NCBI GenBank assembly: GCA_025454375.1 | Contig: JALOOO010000006.1 | Span: 1-52,296, forward strand | Length of the DNA stretch: 52,296 bases | Source: Leptolyngbya sp. Prado105 | GTDB lineage: Bacteria > Cyanobacteriota > Cyanobacteriia > Leptolyngbyales > Leptolyngbyaceae | Reading direction: 5' to 3' | Part shown: positions 8,852 through 17,540 of the stretch, piece after piece | How the letters are laid out: each line of letters starts with the position of its first letter | Position numbering within the stretch: position 1 is the first letter of the stretch | Made by a program: the position numbers and the translations under genes | Notes under the pieces: generated by a model | What the model was told of the DNA's origin: nothing | Databases searched by the model: none | The model's input: the letters and a program-made list of their open reading frames with translations, nothing else

Positions 8852-11252
8852 AATTTCTCCTTCTCATTGCCGATAAACTGTACGCGAGAAACACCGAAGA
8901 GGGTAAAAACCAAGGCAGAAGCACCAAAGCTGAGATATAAACTTGCAGCGCTAGCAAGGTATATATCCCGGTTATTCCGACTAATGCAGCCGAAACTTGT
9001 AGACGAGTCATCTGATTCCATCGCTGCGATCGCCGAGCGACCAAAAGCGCGATCGTTTTGCCAAGCACAACGGCTAGACCGATCATCCATAGATCAGGAA
9101 TCGGAAGAACTAAATGCCGATGCAGCCAGTGATGGGTCATGTACGCCAGCGATTCCCCACCTGTTAACCACTGTTGACCTGTTTTGTACTTGAGCGCAGT
9201 GGGAGAGAGAAAGCGATCGGGTGTATCTCCCATTCCTAAGCGTTCATCACTTCCGGGTGCGACGAGTACAATTTGCTTAGATAGTAAGGGAAACTGATAT
9301 TTTCCAGAGTCATCTAAGAGTTGCCAAGCGGGAATGAGTTGGTAAGCTGTGCTAGGCGGAAGTGAGAAGTCAACAATCGGTTCAAGTCCAAGTGGCGCTT
9401 GCCAATTGAGCAGGGTAGGGACTCTCCCATTTTGAGGAGCGTGTTGTTTTAAGGCTTCGAGCAGTTGGGTGCGCAGATCGAGAACGCGATCGCGTCCCGG
9501 TTGAGGCATTCTACTAACTTCTTCTTGTCCTGCTTGGACGAGAGAAAGTAAATAAGCGATCGGGCAAGTTTCCTGACATTGCTGCTGGGGGACTTCGACA
9601 AAGTGGGGATGTCCTTGAATATTGCCAAGCATTGTCCAGTTTGGGCTTGTAATTCCCATATGCTCATTGACCCCGATTTCGCTGCTATTTTTCTGAGTCG
9701 AGGCGAATGTAATCCAAGCGCCACGATTGAGCGTTTGTCGAATCGATTCTCCCAGGATTTGATCGCCTTGAGGTACATTCTTTTGCGGAGAGTCGAGTAA
9801 TACATCAAATCCGATTACCCGTGCATTGTTTTTCTGGAGTCGATTTAGAATGGATGCTAAATAAGTGCGATCGAGGGGTCTAAATTGATTGACTCCAGCC
9901 GCATTGAAAGAATCTGTATCCATCTGCACGAGTGCGACGGGGGGAGCTTCGTCGATCGGGATTTGAGCCGTGATCGTTCGATATACAGATTGCGTGTAGA
10001 GTCGTCCATCTCGAAGCAAGTCTTGAACCGGAAGCAATGCACTCAGAGCGATGCTTGCCGCTAATACAATTGCCTCGGTTCGAGTGGGTAAAAGCTGGCG
10101 AAATCGACCTTTCCAATGGACAGGTGCAAGTTGAAATAGCTTTGCTCCAGGGTGACAGAACAGAGAAGGGACGAGGGACGCTGAAGGATAAGTATGGCTC
10201 TTTTCCATTCGGAGAAATTGCCGTGCGGCTAGGACTGAATCGTAGACATCCAAGCTTTTTCCTAAGCCTTGTAAGAAATGAACTAAGAAATCTTGTGCGA
10301 CTCGATTGTGGATCGGTTCGCGCATGACGACGACTTGCCCAAAGCCGAGATCGATGAGCGAATCGGCAATGCTCAACCCACTACAAGAGTTAAAGATCGC
10401 AACTTGTAAGCCGCGTTTTTTAGCTGCCATGAGTTGGGGTTTGATTTCGTGAATTGAAATCGAGACACCCGGTGCAATTCCGAGTTCTCCACCTGTGAGA
10501 GCAGTTTCGTTACTATGACCCGCGAAAAAGAGAACATCCCATCCTTGCTCATCTGCGATCGCGCTTGTAATGTCTTGAATGACTTGAGCCGCCGTTTTAT
10601 CCGGTTGCCAACCGACGAATTTGACTTCTGCGAGCTTTTTGAGCGATCGGACTGCTTCTCGATCGGTTTTGAAGTCGAGTCCGGTATCATCGCCTAAAAT
10701 TGCTAGAATTCGCGCTCGTCGTGATCTGAGCGATTCGGATTGAGTCGGGGCACTGATATTGAGTGGGGCACGAATGATTTGAATCGCGCCTGTAGAAGCA
10801 AATTCTGTGCCGAGTTCCCAAGCTTCCCAGGGAAAGCGATCGAGCGCAATGGGCGCACAGGTGAGAAAGACTCGAATCGGTTCTGTGCTTTCTGGATTCG
10901 TTTTAATCAGTTTTTGGCTAGCAGACGCGATCGTCGATCGAATGTCGTAGAGTTCTGCACTGCGGAGCCATCGGTGAAACTCGTACATGAGCTTTGTTTC
11001 GGCTCGGATTAGCTCAGCGTGCCAATCGACGTGAATCGTAGCAATGCCGCCGCCAACGGTTCGCCCTCGGAGTTGGTCGGATTGATAGAAGTTGAGATAG
11101 GTCTGCCGCCAGTCTTGATAGAGTTGAGTCAGGGCTTGAGGATAGTTGACTTGTACAGTTAGGCTTTGCCCCTGTCCCCAAGACAATTCAAACAGACAGA
11201 TCTGCTCAACTTTCTGAACTTTAAGATGAAAAGTGTAGATGTTTGGTTTCAT
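8844..11252 (-). CDS. CHAT-CHASE2 membrane protein (caspase-like domain plus extracytoplasmic sensor)
   Basis: From ATG 11252 the protein has 802 residues. A GTG at 11306 would add 18 residues that fit the family poorly. The N-terminal half is a CHAT (caspase/HetF-associated) domain with VLFFAGHSNE and IFNSCSGL, placing the catalytic pair at His246 and Cys290. A membrane segment (TEAIVLAASIALSALL) precedes a CHASE2 domain that includes PPVALVQMDTDSF, RPLDRTYLASIL and ARVIGFDVLLD. Three more hydrophobic segments close the protein, ending RRRNYA. Expected topology is CHAT in the cytoplasm and CHASE2 in the periplasm, so an external cue could control a cytoplasmic protease-like activity. Both catalytic residues are intact. 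The substrate is unknown. It lies in the operon with a sigma-like regulator and exoproteins. Confidence 0.88.
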   Translation of the reverse strand: MKPNIYTFHLKVQKVEQICLFELSWGQGQSLTVQVNYPQALTQLYQDWRQTYLNFYQSDQLRGRTVGGGIATIHVDWHAELIRAETKLMYEFHRWLRSAELYDIRSTIASASQKLIKTNPESTEPIRVFLTCAPIALDRFPWEAWELGTEFASTGAIQIIRAPLNISAPTQSESLRSRRARILAILGDDTGLDFKTDREAVRSLKKLAEVKFVGWQPDKTAAQVIQDITSAIADEQGWDVLFFAGHSNETALTGGELGIAPGVSISIHEIKPQLMAAKKRGLQVAIFNSCSGLSIADSLIDLGFGQVVVMREPIHNRVAQDFLVHFLQGLGKSLDVYDSVLAARQFLRMEKSHTYPSASLVPSLFCHPGAKLFQLAPVHWKGRFRQLLPTRTEAIVLAASIALSALLPVQDLLRDGRLYTQSVYRTITAQIPIDEAPPVALVQMDTDSFNAAGVNQFRPLDRTYLASILNRLQKNNARVIGFDVLLDSPQKNVPQGDQILGESIRQTLNRGAWITFASTQKNSSEIGVNEHMGITSPNWTMLGNIQGHPHFVEVPQQQCQETCPIAYLLSLVQAGQEEVSRMPQPGRDRVLDLRTQLLEALKQHAPQNGRVPTLLNWQAPLGLEPIVDFSLPPSTAYQLIPAWQLLDDSGKYQFPLLSKQIVLVAPGSDERLGMGDTPDRFLSPTALKYKTGQQWLTGGESLAYMTHHWLHRHLVLPIPDLWMIGLAVVLGKTIALLVARRSQRWNQMTRLQVSAALVGITGIYTLLALQVYISALVLLPWFLPSSVFLAYSLSAMRRRNYA

Positions 11253-11344
11253 CGGAGTAAGCTGAATGCTATAGAGAGTAGCTCTGAATGATTTGAACTC
11301 ATGCACAGAGTTTGAAGGATAGAGAGTGGATCAAAATCGTTTCT

Positions 11345-12601
11345 TTAAGTGGATTCATCAATCTCAAAGCCAAAAGGGGGAATTTCAAACACATCGGTCT
11401 GGTGTGCAGTAATCGTGACTTGAAATTTCTCATTCCAATTGCCAATAACTTGTGCATATAGGACACTTTGATCGTTGTCTTCTAATGTTTGCTCAAACAA
11501 GAGGGCTGTCTCATCTCGAATTGCTAATTTTAAGTTTGCAGGCATTCTTGTGTCCGGTTCCGCACCCAGTGCAATCAGGAGCATCCATTCAGATGATTGT
11601 TCTGATACGATCCAGGTGACAGCATAGAGTCGAAAGCTTGCTTGTGCAGATTGTAGCGTTCGATAAGCTCCTCTAGCTGTCGTAGGAATGTGAACGCCTT
11701 GCAATTCTAAGGTCGATCGAATACTGTCGAAGTCTTCTCTAAGCGATCGCAAAGCTGATAATCCGGGGAGTAGCATCCAGCCGAGTCCTTGCGCGATCGT
11801 GTCAATCTGATTTGTCAACCACAGTCTTGCATTGATCGAAGGCGGCTCAGGTCTAGAATAAAGTGCATTGACTAAAGTTGGATCACTCAGGAGGGTTAAG
11901 CCTTCTTCAGCCGTTAGTACGTCCCAAGGGGCTTGATTTTGTAGATCTAAGGTTGCTAACTTTTCTCGGAGTGCAAGGGTCGATCGGATCGGCTCTAAAA
12001 TCGGAAGTCGAATTGCAGTTGGCTCTAAACATCGAAAATTTAGTAACAATGTATTTGCGTCAGGACTAAACCAATCTAGAGGCAGAGAATAGATCCAGTC
12101 TGAACTTGCTTCGAGCCGCTTAATATTTTCTTGAATTTGGTTGTAGGTTAGAAATCCTGAAATTGCGGCTTGATCTGCTTCGTCTAGGACTTGAACTAAC
12201 ACATAAAAGTGAGCGACAAAATCGGGATGCTCAATCGCTGCGATCGAGACATCGATCTGATCCTCGATCGAACTTCCAACTGAAATTACGCACACCTTAA
12301 ATGCGCCAACTTGAATATTACAAGCTTCAGGCATCAAGTTCGGATAGCCTGTCTGCCAGATAGAAGCTTGCTCAAATCGAGTGCTGAGATCGGGCGCTCG
12401 CTCACTCAGCCATTGCTGAAATCCAAGTGTGCCGAGTGCAGAAAGATAAGTCTGCCAGCGTAGTTCGCACGTGCGAATTGTTTCGCTGAGTGTTGCGGCT
12501 TGTTGTACTTGCTCTGGGGACAGTTCGACTTGGGCGGGGTTGAGTGCGTTCCAGTCGGGGAGATCAAAATCATCTAAAAGTGAACTAGGTAGGTTAGACA
12601 T
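11345..12601 (-). CDS. DUF1822 family protein
   Basis: The start at ATG 12601 is chosen because a strong GAGGA lies about 10 bases upstream. It gives 418 residues (MSNLPSSLLDDFDLPDW) and overlaps the end of the sigma-like gene by 8 bases. Segments such as RWQTYLSALGTLGFQQWL, CNIQVGAFKVCVISVGSS, HFYVLVQVLDEADQAAISGF and LPLDWFSPDANTLLLNFRCL match my recollection of DUF1822, a cyanobacterial family of unknown function. There is no signal peptide or membrane segment. Members are commonly encoded with a sigma-like gene and a CHAT or CHASE2 gene, as here. A role as a cytoplasmic partner of the sigma-like protein is an inference from the overlap only. Confidence 0.78.
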   Translation of the reverse strand: MSNLPSSLLDDFDLPDWNALNPAQVELSPEQVQQAATLSETIRTCELRWQTYLSALGTLGFQQWLSERAPDLSTRFEQASIWQTGYPNLMPEACNIQVGAFKVCVISVGSSIEDQIDVSIAAIEHPDFVAHFYVLVQVLDEADQAAISGFLTYNQIQENIKRLEASSDWIYSLPLDWFSPDANTLLLNFRCLEPTAIRLPILEPIRSTLALREKLATLDLQNQAPWDVLTAEEGLTLLSDPTLVNALYSRPEPPSINARLWLTNQIDTIAQGLGWMLLPGLSALRSLREDFDSIRSTLELQGVHIPTTARGAYRTLQSAQASFRLYAVTWIVSEQSSEWMLLIALGAEPDTRMPANLKLAIRDETALLFEQTLEDNDQSVLYAQVIGNWNEKFQVTITAHQTDVFEIPPFGFEIDEST

Positions 12602-13964
12602 AGCTGGACTTCCTCGAAGCGAGATAATGACAGAGACGGCGGGCGAGTAAACTGCGAAAAGGTTGATTCCGAATGGGAGACTGCGCCTCGCTTTCAGCTT
12701 CTTCAATCACGCTCTTTAGTTGCTCATCTAAAATTAAATCTACTTTTTGTTCTAGGTGCTGTAGGCGATCGACTGCTGCATAGAGTTTTGCTTTATCGAT
12801 GACAAGACTACGTAAATCAGATAGCGATCGCTGACGAATATCGGCTCTTAAATCTGTTAGTTTTAGTAGACGTGTGACTTCATATTGCTTTTTTAATCCG
12901 ACTTGGGGCGCAATCTCGCTCATCGATTGCCCTTGACAGTGAAAGAGATGCAGTGCAGTTAAGAAAGCATCTTCAGGCTTACGTTTGCGCTGAAGCGTTT
13001 CTAAAACCGTTGGAATCACTTGTGCGATCGCGCGATCGAGACAGGTTAAAAATTGAGCTTGGTAAAATTTGAGAAAATCTAAGGCTTCATCTTCTTCAGA
13101 AGGAGATTGAATCTGATCGACAATCGGTCGCATCTCTGGCTGATCTAGCGAAACTGCTTCAACTGCACCTCCTCTTGCTAGAATCCGAGCGCGACGAAGC
13201 TGAGTTGCGCTCGCGTTTAGCTGATTTAAGATGGCTTCAGGGTTGACTCTTTTTTGAGTGCGATCGTATAGCTCGTCAGCGATGCGGTTGAGTTGTGCTG
13301 TCGTTGGGGGTTGACAGAGTTGTTTTGATCCTGAGAGCTTCTGTTTTAGCCGATCTTCTCGATAAACTGCATGAAAGCTCTGGAGCAGTTCTGAGCTGTA
13401 CTTGACCTCGGTTTCTGAAAGCTGATAGCCTTCGCTGAGGATTTGCTGAAGTTGCTTGGGTCTTGTGTCATTTAAGATCGCCCAATTGCTAGCAATATAA
13501 ACCCCATGCTCTAGTAAAAATCGCTTGAGTTCAGAATGCTGCTTGACTTGTAGGCTTACCCAGGTTCCCAGTGCAGCTTTGGCGGGGTCAAACGACTGTA
13601 AGATAATCTTCCACAGCGATCGAGTGTTTGGTCTGTGAGATCGTCCATCGTCGTCTAGGACAAACGGCAATAGGTCGGAGTAAGTAAATCCATTGCGATT
13701 GCCAAATTTGAGACTGAGATTTCGGCAAGCCTGATCGATTTGATACGAAATGAAACATCTCAAACAGAGTTCTGCGACAGTTTCGCCAGATTGCGATCGC
13801 TGCCAGAGTTCTCGTTGAATGGTCACATCGGGCACTTCTGCCTGTTCCATCCAATCCGGGAACTGTTCATAGAGGTAGTTTTTTGCACTGGTCATGATTT
13901 CAACCCGTCGTCTGCCCGCTGAATCTAACTTCACGAGTTGCCAGTAGTTCGATCCGAAACTCAC
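12594..13964 (-). CDS. Sigma-70-like regulator of the CHAT/DUF1822 cluster
   Basis: A 456-residue protein starting at GTG 13964, with AGGG 8 bases upstream. A later ATG at 13895 is less well supported by its upstream sequence. The C-terminal third has a helix-turn-helix-like stretch, FHCQGQSMSEIAPQVGLKK followed by QYEVTRLLKLTDLRADI, reminiscent of sigma region 4. The central part YDRTQKRVNPEAILNQLNAS is unusual, and I cannot point to a canonical region 2. Cyanobacterial relatives in this genomic context are usually called sigma-70 family proteins, but I rate that as probable rather than certain. As the first gene of the six-gene unit, it could control the unit itself. Confidence 0.55.
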   Translation of the reverse strand: MSFGSNYWQLVKLDSAGRRRVEIMTSAKNYLYEQFPDWMEQAEVPDVTIQRELWQRSQSGETVAELCLRCFISYQIDQACRNLSLKFGNRNGFTYSDLLPFVLDDDGRSHRPNTRSLWKIILQSFDPAKAALGTWVSLQVKQHSELKRFLLEHGVYIASNWAILNDTRPKQLQQILSEGYQLSETEVKYSSELLQSFHAVYREDRLKQKLSGSKQLCQPPTTAQLNRIADELYDRTQKRVNPEAILNQLNASATQLRRARILARGGAVEAVSLDQPEMRPIVDQIQSPSEEDEALDFLKFYQAQFLTCLDRAIAQVIPTVLETLQRKRKPEDAFLTALHLFHCQGQSMSEIAPQVGLKKQYEVTRLLKLTDLRADIRQRSLSDLRSLVIDKAKLYAAVDRLQHLEQKVDLILDEQLKSVIEEAESEAQSPIRNQPFRSLLARRLCHYLASRKSSYV

Positions 13965-14000
13965 AGTTTTTACCCTACTTCAAGCTGACCGTCTTTTATT

Positions 14001-14022
14001 CTTTCATTTCCTTTAATGAAAG
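14001..14022. promoter_or_regulatory. Inverted repeat upstream of the sigma-like operon
   Basis: A perfect 8-base inverted repeat, CTTTCATT-TCCTTT-AATGAAAG, sits 37 bases upstream of the GTG start of the sigma-like gene in the A/T-rich 200-base gap before the subtilisin gene. Its place fits an operator or a 5' leader hairpin. No factor can be assigned. Confidence 0.35.
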
Positions 14023-14164
14023 TCACGATCTTTTTCCGTATTATTACGTAACAACTGTGAGTTGACTCGTTCTACGGCTATTTGGGCTATATTTCTGACG
14101 GCGATCGACTGATGCAATTTTGCCCAAACTTGATGAATTGAGTTGAATCAGTGCGTTTGTACGA

Positions 14165-15361
14165 CTAACTAATGGTGGTTTGGATTAGAATCTGGCGGAG
14201 TTGAGCAGGACTTAAATCAGGATTTGCACTCAGCATCAATGCAGCAACTCCTGCGACATGAGGAGCAGCCATTGAAGTTCCTCCAAAAGCCTCATATTCA
14301 TCATTGGGAATCGTCGAATAGACATTAACACCAGGTGCAACGATATATCGCATTGCTGGGTCATTTCCAGCGAGATTAGAAGCCCAATCTCCAGTATCAG
14401 CCATGTAGCCATACTCGTCGATCGCGCCGACTGCAACGCCCCATTGCTTAGCGTAATAGCCTGGGTAGCCCGGTTCAGATTGCCCATTGTTTCCTGCCGA
14501 CATGACAACCATTGCACCTCGTTCTGTTGCATATTGGATAGCCTGTGCAATTTCAGGAGCAGGAGACGATCCGCCTAAACTTAGATTAATCACATTTGCG
14601 CCATTGTTTGCTGCATAGACGATTCCCTCTGCGATGTCTAAATCGGCACCGCCCGTTTCTCCCAGGACTCGAATCGGCATGATCTCTGCATCGAACGCGA
14701 CTCCAATAATTCCTGCGCCATTTCTCTCAGCCGCGATCGTGCCTGCAACATGAGTTCCATGCCCATCAAAATCCATCGGGTTATTGTCCCCGCTGACAAA
14801 ATCCCAACCAATTAGATCATCGACATAGCCATTGTAATCGTCATCAATACCATTGCCTAAAATTTCATCTTGATTAATCCAAATGTTGTCATTGAGATCG
14901 CTGTGGGTAAAGTCAACGCCACTATCAATAACTGCGACGACGACATTTCTGCCTGTATAACCAGCATTCCACACTTCGGGAGCGCTTACTGCATCTAGTC
15001 CCCAAAGATTAAGATCATGATACTGATCAGCAACGTCTGCAAAACGGGATCTCCCAATTGAAGCAGCGACAGCAGCAGCAGCATCGACTAAGCCATAACC
15101 GTAGACTGGACTAAATGAATGTGATGCTGGAAAGATTTGAGAAGTAACAGACTCTGAGCTTGAGCTTGTGAAGCCTTCACAAGCTTGAGATGCGAGGGTG
15201 ATATCACCTGCATCTAGCTCGGTTTGCTCAGAATGGCTAGAGGGACGGAAGCGAGAAGACGTGAATCCGCAGTCGAGTTGAGATTTGCTAGCTTGAGAAG
15301 CTGAGTCAGTAAATAAGCTAGAAACAATGTCTAAAGCGTTGCTTGCTTGAGAGAAGAACAT
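14165..15361 (-). CDS. Subtilisin-like serine protease (S8)
   Basis: A 398-residue protein from ATG 15361 with GAGG eight bases upstream. The S8 catalytic residues are all present: Asp146 (VAVIDSGVD), His201 (DGHGTHVAGT), oxyanion Asn291 (MSAGNNG) and Ser363 (FGGTSMAAPHVAG). Calcium-loop-like acidic stretches (NDNIWINQDEILGNGIDDDY) lie between Asp and His. The first 80 residues are Ser/Gln-rich without an obvious signal peptide, and GYGLVDAAAAVAASIG just before the catalytic domain resembles the propeptide junction of cyanobacterial subtilisins. It ends soon after the Ser motif, with no C-terminal add-on domain. It follows the MinD-like gene by 70 bases, and both sit beside the divergent GG-leader peptide locus. 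Processing of those peptides is possible but unproven, because the C39 transporter can already cut the leader. Confidence 0.92.
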   Translation of the reverse strand: MFFSQASNALDIVSSLFTDSASQASKSQLDCGFTSSRFRPSSHSEQTELDAGDITLASQACEGFTSSSSESVTSQIFPASHSFSPVYGYGLVDAAAAVAASIGRSRFADVADQYHDLNLWGLDAVSAPEVWNAGYTGRNVVVAVIDSGVDFTHSDLNDNIWINQDEILGNGIDDDYNGYVDDLIGWDFVSGDNNPMDFDGHGTHVAGTIAAERNGAGIIGVAFDAEIMPIRVLGETGGADLDIAEGIVYAANNGANVINLSLGGSSPAPEIAQAIQYATERGAMVVMSAGNNGQSEPGYPGYYAKQWGVAVGAIDEYGYMADTGDWASNLAGNDPAMRYIVAPGVNVYSTIPNDEYEAFGGTSMAAPHVAGVAALMLSANPDLSPAQLRQILIQTTIS

Positions 15362-15431
15362 AGAGCGACCTCTGAATTGATCATTGAAGCGACGCTAATT
15401 CGTAGTTATCGTAGAAACTCACTTATGCAAA

Positions 15432-16253
15432 TTAGTACCGACGCATTGTTGATTGTTGAGGGTCAATGCGCGATCGCGATTGATCTTGAACTTGCGCGGC
15501 AATGGCTTGAATCCCTTTTGACCAAAGGTGATCGGGATGTCGCAAGCAGAAAATATCACTGCTAGCTAGCAGAAACATCTCATCACAAACAGGTAGAATC
15601 CCAGCGACTGGAGCTTGATAACTGTTCTGAATCTGCTGTCGGAGTGCCTCAAAATTTAAGCTTGGCAATGCTTTATTGACGACTAAAAGCATCTTTGGAA
15701 CCTCTAGCTTTCGCGCAACGTCGATCGTCACTGCCGTCCCTTGATAATCCTGCTTATCTGGACGCAAAATCACCACCAGCACATCAGAAATGATCACCGA
15801 AAGTAACGTCTCCTCATTGATTCCAGGATGAGTATCAATAAATAAGTAATCTAGCTGCAATCGCTGCATGATTTCTCGAAACCCATCATTGAGCAATCGC
15901 GCATCATATCCTTCTCGAAGAATGCGCGAAATCTCTCCCGTTTTGATGCTAGATGGGATCAGATAAATCTTGCCGCGATTCCCTCCAAACCAGCCGCGTC
16001 CCGTCGAGATAATCGAACTGACATCATGAACCGTCGCCTCGATCGCACAACGTCCCCAAAGATAATCATTCAGAGTATATTTGACCTTTGTTTCATCGAG
16101 TCCAAACGGGACATGAATTCCAGGAGATTGAATATCAGTATCAACGATCCCGACTCGATAGCCTGACTTTGCAATCCAGGTTGCTAGATTTGCCGTCACA
16201 TTCGATTTTCCGGTTCCGCCTCTAAATGAGTGGATTGACACAATTTTTGTCAT
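15432..16253 (-). CDS. MinD/ParA-like ATPase
   Basis: ATG 16253 (273 residues) has GAGAA upstream and leaves 11 bases after the sensor gene. An upstream start at 16289 would overlap that gene. The Walker A is SFRGGTGKSN (residues 9-18). The ATP-binding Lys16 is present, but the signature Lys of deviant Walker A motifs is Arg11. Other ParA/MinD marks are VGIVDTDIQSPGIH, the switch LDYLFIDTHPGIN and ILRPDKQDYQGT. Known relatives are membrane- or polymer-associated positioning ATPases. Because Arg replaces Lys, dimer-dependent hydrolysis may differ. It is encoded directly after the haem/HAMP sensor, so I infer that its state is linked to that sensor. This is not the housekeeping minD, since minC and minE are absent. 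Confidence 0.85.
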   Translation of the reverse strand: MTKIVSIHSFRGGTGKSNVTANLATWIAKSGYRVGIVDTDIQSPGIHVPFGLDETKVKYTLNDYLWGRCAIEATVHDVSSIISTGRGWFGGNRGKIYLIPSSIKTGEISRILREGYDARLLNDGFREIMQRLQLDYLFIDTHPGINEETLLSVIISDVLVVILRPDKQDYQGTAVTIDVARKLEVPKMLLVVNKALPSLNFEALRQQIQNSYQAPVAGILPVCDEMFLLASSDIFCLRHPDHLWSKGIQAIAAQVQDQSRSRIDPQQSTMRRY

Positions 16254-16264
16254 GACTGCTTTTC

Positions 16265-17335
16265 TCAATTGTTCTTCGGATCTGTCCACTGGTCGCGAAT
16301 CTGCTTTGCACTCTGCTGTAATTTCTGAAAGTAGTCTGTTTCTTCGATTTCTGAAACCTGTTGAATTCGCTGATTGTGGTCGATTTCAACTCTCAATTGC
16401 CGGAGTTGCTCTGCTAATTTTTGCTCTCGATCGCGAACTTCTCGCACCATGCGCTGAAAGACTTTACCGAGTTGTCCAAGTTCGTCCCCTCGCTGTGCAA
16501 TTTTGTTCAATCCTTTGCGCTCCAAGATCTCGACCTCTGCTGCATCGACGTTTTCTAAACAGAGTTGTTCTGCTAGATGTGCCATTGGCTTTAGAGGTCG
16601 GATCACACGCCGCTTTAACAAATAGTTCACGAGCAAGAGAACTAATGCAAAAATGACGGTAAAGATATTGATAAAGATAAACAGCGCTTGACGAGCATTA
16701 CTAAAGACTTCATGAGCAGGTAAATAGACAATGCGAGTCCCAATAATCTCATTGAGATTCCAGCCGTATCCATTTTCGCTGCCATAGCGATCGCGATGAC
16801 TCTTGGGAGCTTGCTCAGGAATCCCATGACACTTTAAGCAACTTTCTTGATGAATCGCCAGAGGTTGAGCGCTATAGAAAAGCTGATTCCGAAAGCCAGA
16901 GAGTGTTTTCAATGTGCGATCGTTTTGGAATCGTTCGATTAGCTTTGCTTCAAATAGATCAGACTTATCGGCTAGATTTGTTGGATTGAGTGCAGCCGTT
17001 TTGTAGAGATAGTCTTTGTACTTCCAATTTTCTTGTAATCGGCTAAAGACTTGATGAGAAGCAACACTCGGAATGCTCTCAGGAATGAGGCGGGTTTGAG
17101 AATCTAGCTCAGTTCGTAGAAGAGGAGTGACCTGCTCATTGGTGTAGCTGCTGACCGAATTCATTAAGTGCATGACGAGTTGAGCGCGATCGCTAATTTC
17201 GGTTTCTGCTCGATGCTCTAATGCTTTAGAAAGCGCAAAGCCTCCTAATCCAATTCCAGCAATAAAGATCAAAGACAACAATATTGTGAATTGCGAAGCG
17301 AGCTTTAATCGACGCAGATTTTCTCTAATTTTCAT
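16265..17335 (-). CDS. Membrane sensor with Tll0287-like (DUF3365) haem-type domain and HAMP
   Basis: A 356-residue protein. A first membrane segment (residues 16-36) is followed by an extracytoplasmic domain with ESCLKCHG (Cys166, Cys169, His170), a c-type haem attachment motif, and with FYSAQPLAI and LNEIIGTRIVY, as in the DUF3365/Tll0287-like family. A second membrane segment lies around residues 213-240, then a HAMP domain (RRVIRPLKPMAHLAEQL) and a coiled coil ending near DYFQKLQQSAKQ. It has no kinase, cyclase or methyl-acceptor domain, so output is probably through protein contact, plausibly with the MinD-like ATPase encoded 11 bases downstream. It is divergent from the GG-leader peptide operon with about 200 bases between them. 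Redox or ligand sensing is inferred from the haem motif. Confidence 0.82.
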   Translation of the reverse strand: MKIRENLRRLKLASQFTILLSLIFIAGIGLGGFALSKALEHRAETEISDRAQLVMHLMNSVSSYTNEQVTPLLRTELDSQTRLIPESIPSVASHQVFSRLQENWKYKDYLYKTAALNPTNLADKSDLFEAKLIERFQNDRTLKTLSGFRNQLFYSAQPLAIHQESCLKCHGIPEQAPKSHRDRYGSENGYGWNLNEIIGTRIVYLPAHEVFSNARQALFIFINIFTVIFALVLLLVNYLLKRRVIRPLKPMAHLAEQLCLENVDAAEVEILERKGLNKIAQRGDELGQLGKVFQRMVREVRDREQKLAEQLRQLRVEIDHNQRIQQVSEIEETDYFQKLQQSAKQIRDQWTDPKNN

Positions 17336-17367
17336 CGCAGTATTCTCCTACTCTGAATAGCTTCTAG

Positions 17368-17488
17368 CTCTGAGCGAGTCAGAGTTATGCAGGATCTCAT
17401 CCAAAAGTTGGAGATCCTTTGATGGAGAGTAAAACAGCGATGTTCAAACGTTTTTACGATGTGGAACTCGGTTACTAGCTCCTATAGT
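17368..17488. promoter_or_regulatory. Divergent control region with two palindromes and a candidate -10
   Basis: This region lies between the HAMP-sensor gene (minus) and the first GG-leader peptide gene (plus). It holds CTCTGA-GCGAG-TCAGAG (17368-17384) and AGGATCTC-N12-GAGATCCT (17391-17418), both perfect inverted repeats. TATAGT at 17483-17488 is a plausible -10 for the peptide operon, 52 bases before its ATG, though no good -35 is evident. The second palindrome could also form a hairpin in a leader transcript. No binding factor is known. Confidence 0.4.
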
Positions 17489-17540
17489 GTGTACATGTTC
17501 AAGAGAACAGCAACCCACTCAAAACAAAGGAGAAACAACC

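Noticed and set aside
15432-16253. Housekeeping MinD for cell division
   Set aside because: No minC/minE nearby, an Arg in the signature Lys position, and coupling to a HAMP sensor.
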